In this document: positions 61,056-64,000 of the stretch, in pieces
How positions within the stretch are numbered: position 1 is the stretch's first letter
How the letters are laid out: every line of letters starts with the position of its first letter
Notes under the pieces: generated by a model
The model's database searches: none
The model's input: only the letters and a program-made list of their open reading frames with translations
What the model was told of the DNA's origin: nothing
Position numbers and translations under genes: made by a program
Source of the DNA: Oscillospiraceae bacterium
GTDB taxonomy: Bacteria; Bacillota; Clostridia; Oscillospirales; Oscillospiraceae
Reading direction: 5' to 3'
Assembly (NCBI GenBank): GCA_902783035.1
Contig: CACZPK010000023.1
Coordinates: 1 to 64,000, forward strand
DNA length: 64,000 bases

Positions 61056-62555
61056 ATGGCAGAAGAGAAGAACAACGTTCCGCAGGAACAGGATATTTCC
61101 GAGATTTTGAAGGTGCGCCGCGAAAAGCTCAAGGCGCTGCAGGATGCTGGGCACGACCCCTTCACCGTAACCAAATTTGACGTCACCCACCATACGCAGG
61201 AAATCAAGGACAACTTTGACGCGTTGGAGGGGCAGGCGGTGTCCGTTGCGGGCCGTTTGATGTCCAAGCGCGGCATGGGCAAGGTCAGTTTCTGCGATAT
61301 GCAGGATAAGACCGGACGCATCCAGCTCTATGCCCGCAAGGACGAGATGGACGAGACCAACTACAACGAGTTTAAGAAGTACGACATCGGTGATATTGTC
61401 GGTGTCAAGGGTGAAGTGTTCCGTACCCAGCGCGGCGAAATGAGCGTGCGCTGCAAGGAGGTCACACTGCTCTCCAAGTCCCTGCAGCCCCTGCCTGAGA
61501 AGTTCCACGGTCTGCAGGACAAGGAGATCCGCTACCGTCAGCGCTACGTCGACCTGATCGTCAACCCGGAGAGCAAGCGCAACTTCGAAATCCGCAGCAA
61601 GTTTGTTTCGTACCTGCGCCGCTATCTGGACGGTCTCGGCTTTATGGAGGTTGAGACCCCGGTGCTCAGCCCCATTGCGGGTGGCGCAAACGCGCGTCCG
61701 TTCATCACGCACCACAATGCGCTGGACATCGACATGTATATGCGCATTGCGACCGAATTGCACCTCAAGCGTCTGATCGTCGGCGGTATGGAGCGCGTGT
61801 ATGAGGTGGGCCGCATCTTCCGCAACGAAGGTATGGACACCAAGCACAACCCCGAGTTCACCACCTGCGAGCTGTATCAGGCGTACACCAACCTCGACGG
61901 CATGATGGACATTCTTGAGAACATTCTCTCCGGCGCTGCGAAAGAGATCCACGGCGGCTACAAGGTGACGTGGCTCGGCAACGAGGTCGATCTGACCCCC
62001 GGTTTCCGCCGCCTGACGATGGCAGACGCGGTCAAGGAGTACGTCGGCGTCGACTTCATGGCGTGCGAGGGCGACGCGGAGAAGGGCGTCGCGCTGGCAA
62101 AGAGCGCGGGCGTGGATATGGACGGCGTAGACAAGACCTGGGGCAATGCGCTCTATGAAACCTTCGATCAGAAGGTCGAAGAAAAGCTCGTCCAGCCGAC
62201 ATTTATCACGATGTACCCGGTGGAGGTCTCGCCGCTGGCAAAGCGCTCTCCCTCCGACCATTTCCTGACCGAGCGCTATGAACTTTTCATCTGCGGCTGT
62301 GAGATGGGCAACGCCTTTAGCGAGCTGAACGACCCCATCGACCAGTATGAGCGTTTCCGCGCGCAGGCGATCAAGCGCGCCAACGGCGATGAAGAGGCAG
62401 ATATGATGGATGAGGACTTCGTCCTCGCGCTGGAGTACGGCATGCCCCCGACGGGCGGCCTCGGCTTCGGCATCGACCGCTGCTCGATGATGCTCTGCGG
62501 CACCGATTCCATCCGCGATGTGATCCTCTTCCCGACGATGAAGCCGCTGGATTAA
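61056..62555 (+). CDS. lysS: Lysyl-tRNA synthetase, class II
   Basis: A 499-aa class IIb synthetase. The N-terminal OB fold (VSVAGRLMSKRGMGKVSFCDMQD) is followed by motif 1 near RSKFVSYLRRYLDGLGFMEVETP, motif 2 (VYEVGRIFRNEGMDTKHNPEFTTCE) and motif 3 (GLGFGIDRCSMMLCG). ATG after AGAGGGGATACCG. Co-transcribed with greA, a frequent clostridial arrangement. Confidence 0.96.
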   Translation: MAEEKNNVPQEQDISEILKVRREKLKALQDAGHDPFTVTKFDVTHHTQEIKDNFDALEGQAVSVAGRLMSKRGMGKVSFCDMQDKTGRIQLYARKDEMDETNYNEFKKYDIGDIVGVKGEVFRTQRGEMSVRCKEVTLLSKSLQPLPEKFHGLQDKEIRYRQRYVDLIVNPESKRNFEIRSKFVSYLRRYLDGLGFMEVETPVLSPIAGGANARPFITHHNALDIDMYMRIATELHLKRLIVGGMERVYEVGRIFRNEGMDTKHNPEFTTCELYQAYTNLDGMMDILENILSGAAKEIHGGYKVTWLGNEVDLTPGFRRLTMADAVKEYVGVDFMACEGDAEKGVALAKSAGVDMDGVDKTWGNALYETFDQKVEEKLVQPTFITMYPVEVSPLAKRSPSDHFLTERYELFICGCEMGNAFSELNDPIDQYERFRAQAIKRANGDEEADMMDEDFVLALEYGMPPTGGLGFGIDRCSMMLCGTDSIRDVILFPTMKPLD

Positions 62556-62645
62556 AGACACGGCGTATTTATCGGGATTGCGGGCAATGGGTACGAAGAA
62601 TTTACCAAAGATTTACCCATTTTTACCGAATCCGCCTGTAACAAT

Positions 62646-62681
62646 AAAAGGAGCGTCCGCCGATCGGCGGACGCTCCTTTT
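62646..62681. terminator. Terminator of greA-lysS
   Basis: A perfect 36-base palindrome (left arm AAAAGGAGCGTCCGCCGA) with A/T-rich ends can terminate both the lysS transcript and anything reading in from the right. Confidence 0.88.
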
Positions 62682-62878
62682 GCGGTTACAGCGTTGTTTT
62701 GCCGCTTTGCCGTTTGCGTTCTTCCATCGCTGCGTCAAGCGGCTTGCCGCAGCGGCGAAACTGATGCACGGCAGCGCATTACCCTTTCCGCACATGCTTT
62801 GATTAACTTAACGGCATTGGGCAGTTGCCCCGTCCTTTTGCTTTATGCAATGCGGTTGCGCACCGCCAAGGAAAGCGC
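62682..62878. other. Spacer between lysS terminator and hydrogenase gene
   Basis: About 200 bases with a few short GC-rich stems (for example GCGGT-GCGCA-ACCGC around 62850-62865) but no supported gene, repeat or RNA family. Confidence 0.4.
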
Positions 62879-64000
62879 TTATTTGTGGATGTAGCTCACG
62901 TGCAGCAGCTCGTGTGCCTTTTCCTCGCCCATCTCGCGCAGCATGTCGATCACCAGCGGATTGCGCTCCGCGCGTTTGAACGTTGCGGAGTGGTCGGCCG
63001 CAGCCAGTCCGTCGCGGCGCTCGTTCTTGATGGCACGGAAGCTCTGGGGCTGTCCGCCGCCGCCGACGCAGCCGCCCTGGCAGGTCATGACCTCAACCAG
63101 ATGATAAAACGCCTTGCCCTCGTCGATGTCCTTGAGGAGCTTGCGCGCATTGGCAAGCCCGTTGACCACGGCGAGACGGATCTCCTGATCACCCAGATGC
63201 AGCGATGCCTCTTTGATGGCACCCTCGCCGCGCAGGCCCATGAACTCAATCTCACGCAGGGCGTTTTTGCTCTTGTCGGGAACGCAATGACGCACCACCG
63301 CCTCGGCAACGCCGCCGGTCGCGCCATAGATCATCGCCGCACCGGAGCCCAGGCCGAAGGGCAGGTCCGGAGACTCCAGCTCCAGCTCGGAGAGCTTGAT
63401 GCCGGTCTCGCGCAGCATGTCAATGATCTCGCGGGTCGTGAGCACAAGATCGACGTCCGGTTTGCCGTCGTGCTGGAACTCAGGGCGCGCCGCCTCCGCC
63501 TTTTTCGCCGTGCAGGGCATGATGGCGATGTGATAAGTTGTGCGTCCGTCTGCCGCATCCTTGGCGGCGTAACGGTCGCGCAGCACCGCGGCAAACATTT
63601 CCATCGGGGACTTGCAGGTGGAAATGTTTTTCAGATACTTCGGATTTTCAAACTCCAGGAACTTGACCCATGCGGGGCAGCATGAGGTAAACATCGGGAA
63701 CGGGCCGCCCGCGGAAAGGCGCTGTTTGAACTCCTCCGCCTCAGACACAGTGGTAAGATCCGCGCCGAAAATCGTATCATACACCTCGTCCACGCCAATG
63801 AGCTTGAGGGCGGTGACAAACTTGTCCAGCGAGTTTTCGCCCGCAGGGATGCCAAACGCCTCGCCCACGGCAACGCGCACAGCCGGCGCGATCTGGACGA
63901 CGACGCGCTTGCTGGGATCGTGGAGCGCATCCCACGCCTTGCCGATCTGGTTGTTGACGAGGATCGCGCCTGTTGTGCACACGGCGGCGCACTGGCCGCA
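62879..64000 (-). CDS. [FeFe]-hydrogenase catalytic subunit, partial at the window edge
   Basis: The frame is open to base 64000, so the N-terminal ferredoxin-like domains lie outside the window; the visible part begins inside a cluster motif (CGQCAAVC). The H-cluster domain has L1 TSCCPAW, L2 MPCTAKKAE and L3 EVMTCQGGCVGGGGQP, with all four cluster cysteines present. L3 differs from the usual EVMACPGGC by Thr and Gln. The C-terminal KAHELLHVSYIH is typical of NADP-reducing/HndD-type hydrogenases. It likely disposes of electrons from reduced ferredoxin or NADH as H2. Confidence 0.93.
   Translation of the reverse strand, partial: CGQCAAVCTTGAILVNNQIGKAWDALHDPSKRVVVQIAPAVRVAVGEAFGIPAGENSLDKFVTALKLIGVDEVYDTIFGADLTTVSEAEEFKQRLSAGGPFPMFTSCCPAWVKFLEFENPKYLKNISTCKSPMEMFAAVLRDRYAAKDAADGRTTYHIAIMPCTAKKAEAARPEFQHDGKPDVDLVLTTREIIDMLRETGIKLSELELESPDLPFGLGSGAAMIYGATGGVAEAVVRHCVPDKSKNALREIEFMGLRGEGAIKEASLHLGDQEIRLAVVNGLANARKLLKDIDEGKAFYHLVEVMTCQGGCVGGGGQPQSFRAIKNERRDGLAAADHSATFKRAERNPLVIDMLREMGEEKAHELLHVSYIHK

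Noticed and set aside
61026..62561. 511-codon minus-strand frame opposite lysS
   Set aside because: Antisense shadow; lysS with all class II motifs is on the plus strand.
62682..62878. Hidden small gene or tRNA between lysS and the hydrogenase
   Set aside because: No cloverleaf, no coding frame with a start context, only short GC stems.

Overview
The window looks like chromosome of an anaerobic, GC-rich member of the Clostridia, most like gut Oscillospiraceae (Flavonifractor/Oscillibacter-type). This is an inference from gene content and protein style: a [FeFe]-hydrogenase, indolepyruvate:ferredoxin oxidoreductase, FeoAB with its Cys-rich partner, ECF cobalt transport, RicT, QueT, S-layer-homology surface proteins and TRAP/ABC uptake systems. 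There are no rRNA or tRNA genes, CRISPR arrays, prophage genes or recognisable insertion-sequence transposases.

Layout. 1-3.5 kb: a visibly more AT-rich patch with a 5'-truncated fumarate reductase flavoprotein, its intact iron-sulfur subunit and a broken MATE exporter. The first ~75 bases belong to some other reading frame. 3.6-13.2 kb: surface and sensing genes on the minus strand: a large secreted metallopeptidase-like stalk protein, an internally deleted macro-domain gene, a hybrid histidine kinase and a multiply broken S-layer-type protein, followed by a TetR regulator. 14-21.3 kb: a seven-gene peptide-uptake operon (dppD-F-A-B-C, Xaa-Pro peptidase, cyclophilin). 21.5-25.5 kb, divergent: iorA, iorB, a small ubiquitin-like protein and an FrhB-type iron-sulfur flavoprotein. 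25.7-32.5 kb: a large lipoprotein, a cupin, and a membrane c-di-GMP phosphodiesterase. 32.5-35.9 kb: two peptidases behind a damaged sodium:solute symporter. 36-42.5 kb: a housekeeping cluster (ileS, queT, holB, ricT, HAD phosphatase). 42.6-46.3 kb: nudC and the cbiMQO transporter. 46.4-52 kb: a DUF554 membrane protein, an AraC regulator and a TRAP transporter with a metallo-beta-lactamase-fold hydrolase. 52.5-56 kb: a REC-EAL phosphodiesterase, an orphan Hpt protein and asnS. 56.1-60.3 kb: feoAB locus preceded by a tandem-repeat/inverted-repeat element, a frameshifted membrane protein and an HTH-superoxide-reductase-like fusion. 60.5-64 kb: greA-lysS and the C-terminal part of an [FeFe]-hydrogenase.

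How the parts fit. Much of the window serves amino-acid and peptide fermentation. Peptides enter by the Dpp system and are cut by Xaa-Pro, M20 and P1 peptidases. Aryl-pyruvates are oxidised to ferredoxin by IorAB, and electrons can leave through the hydrogenase or fumarate reductase. Many operons have readable sigma-A promoters (TTGnnn-17-TATAAT type) and hairpin terminators, listed below.

The main anomaly is a scatter of eroded genes among intact ones. Three have a start codon damaged behind a preserved Shine-Dalgarno sequence (MATE, S-layer protein, symporter). Three have lost an internal domain segment in frame (macro domain, S-layer protein, symporter). Others carry single-base frameshifts or nonsense codons. 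Whether this is real genome erosion or an assembly effect is the main thing to check. The best candidates for little-described biology are the iorAB-ubiquitin-like-FrhB operon, the repeat element in front of feoAB, and the HTH-superoxide-reductase fusion.
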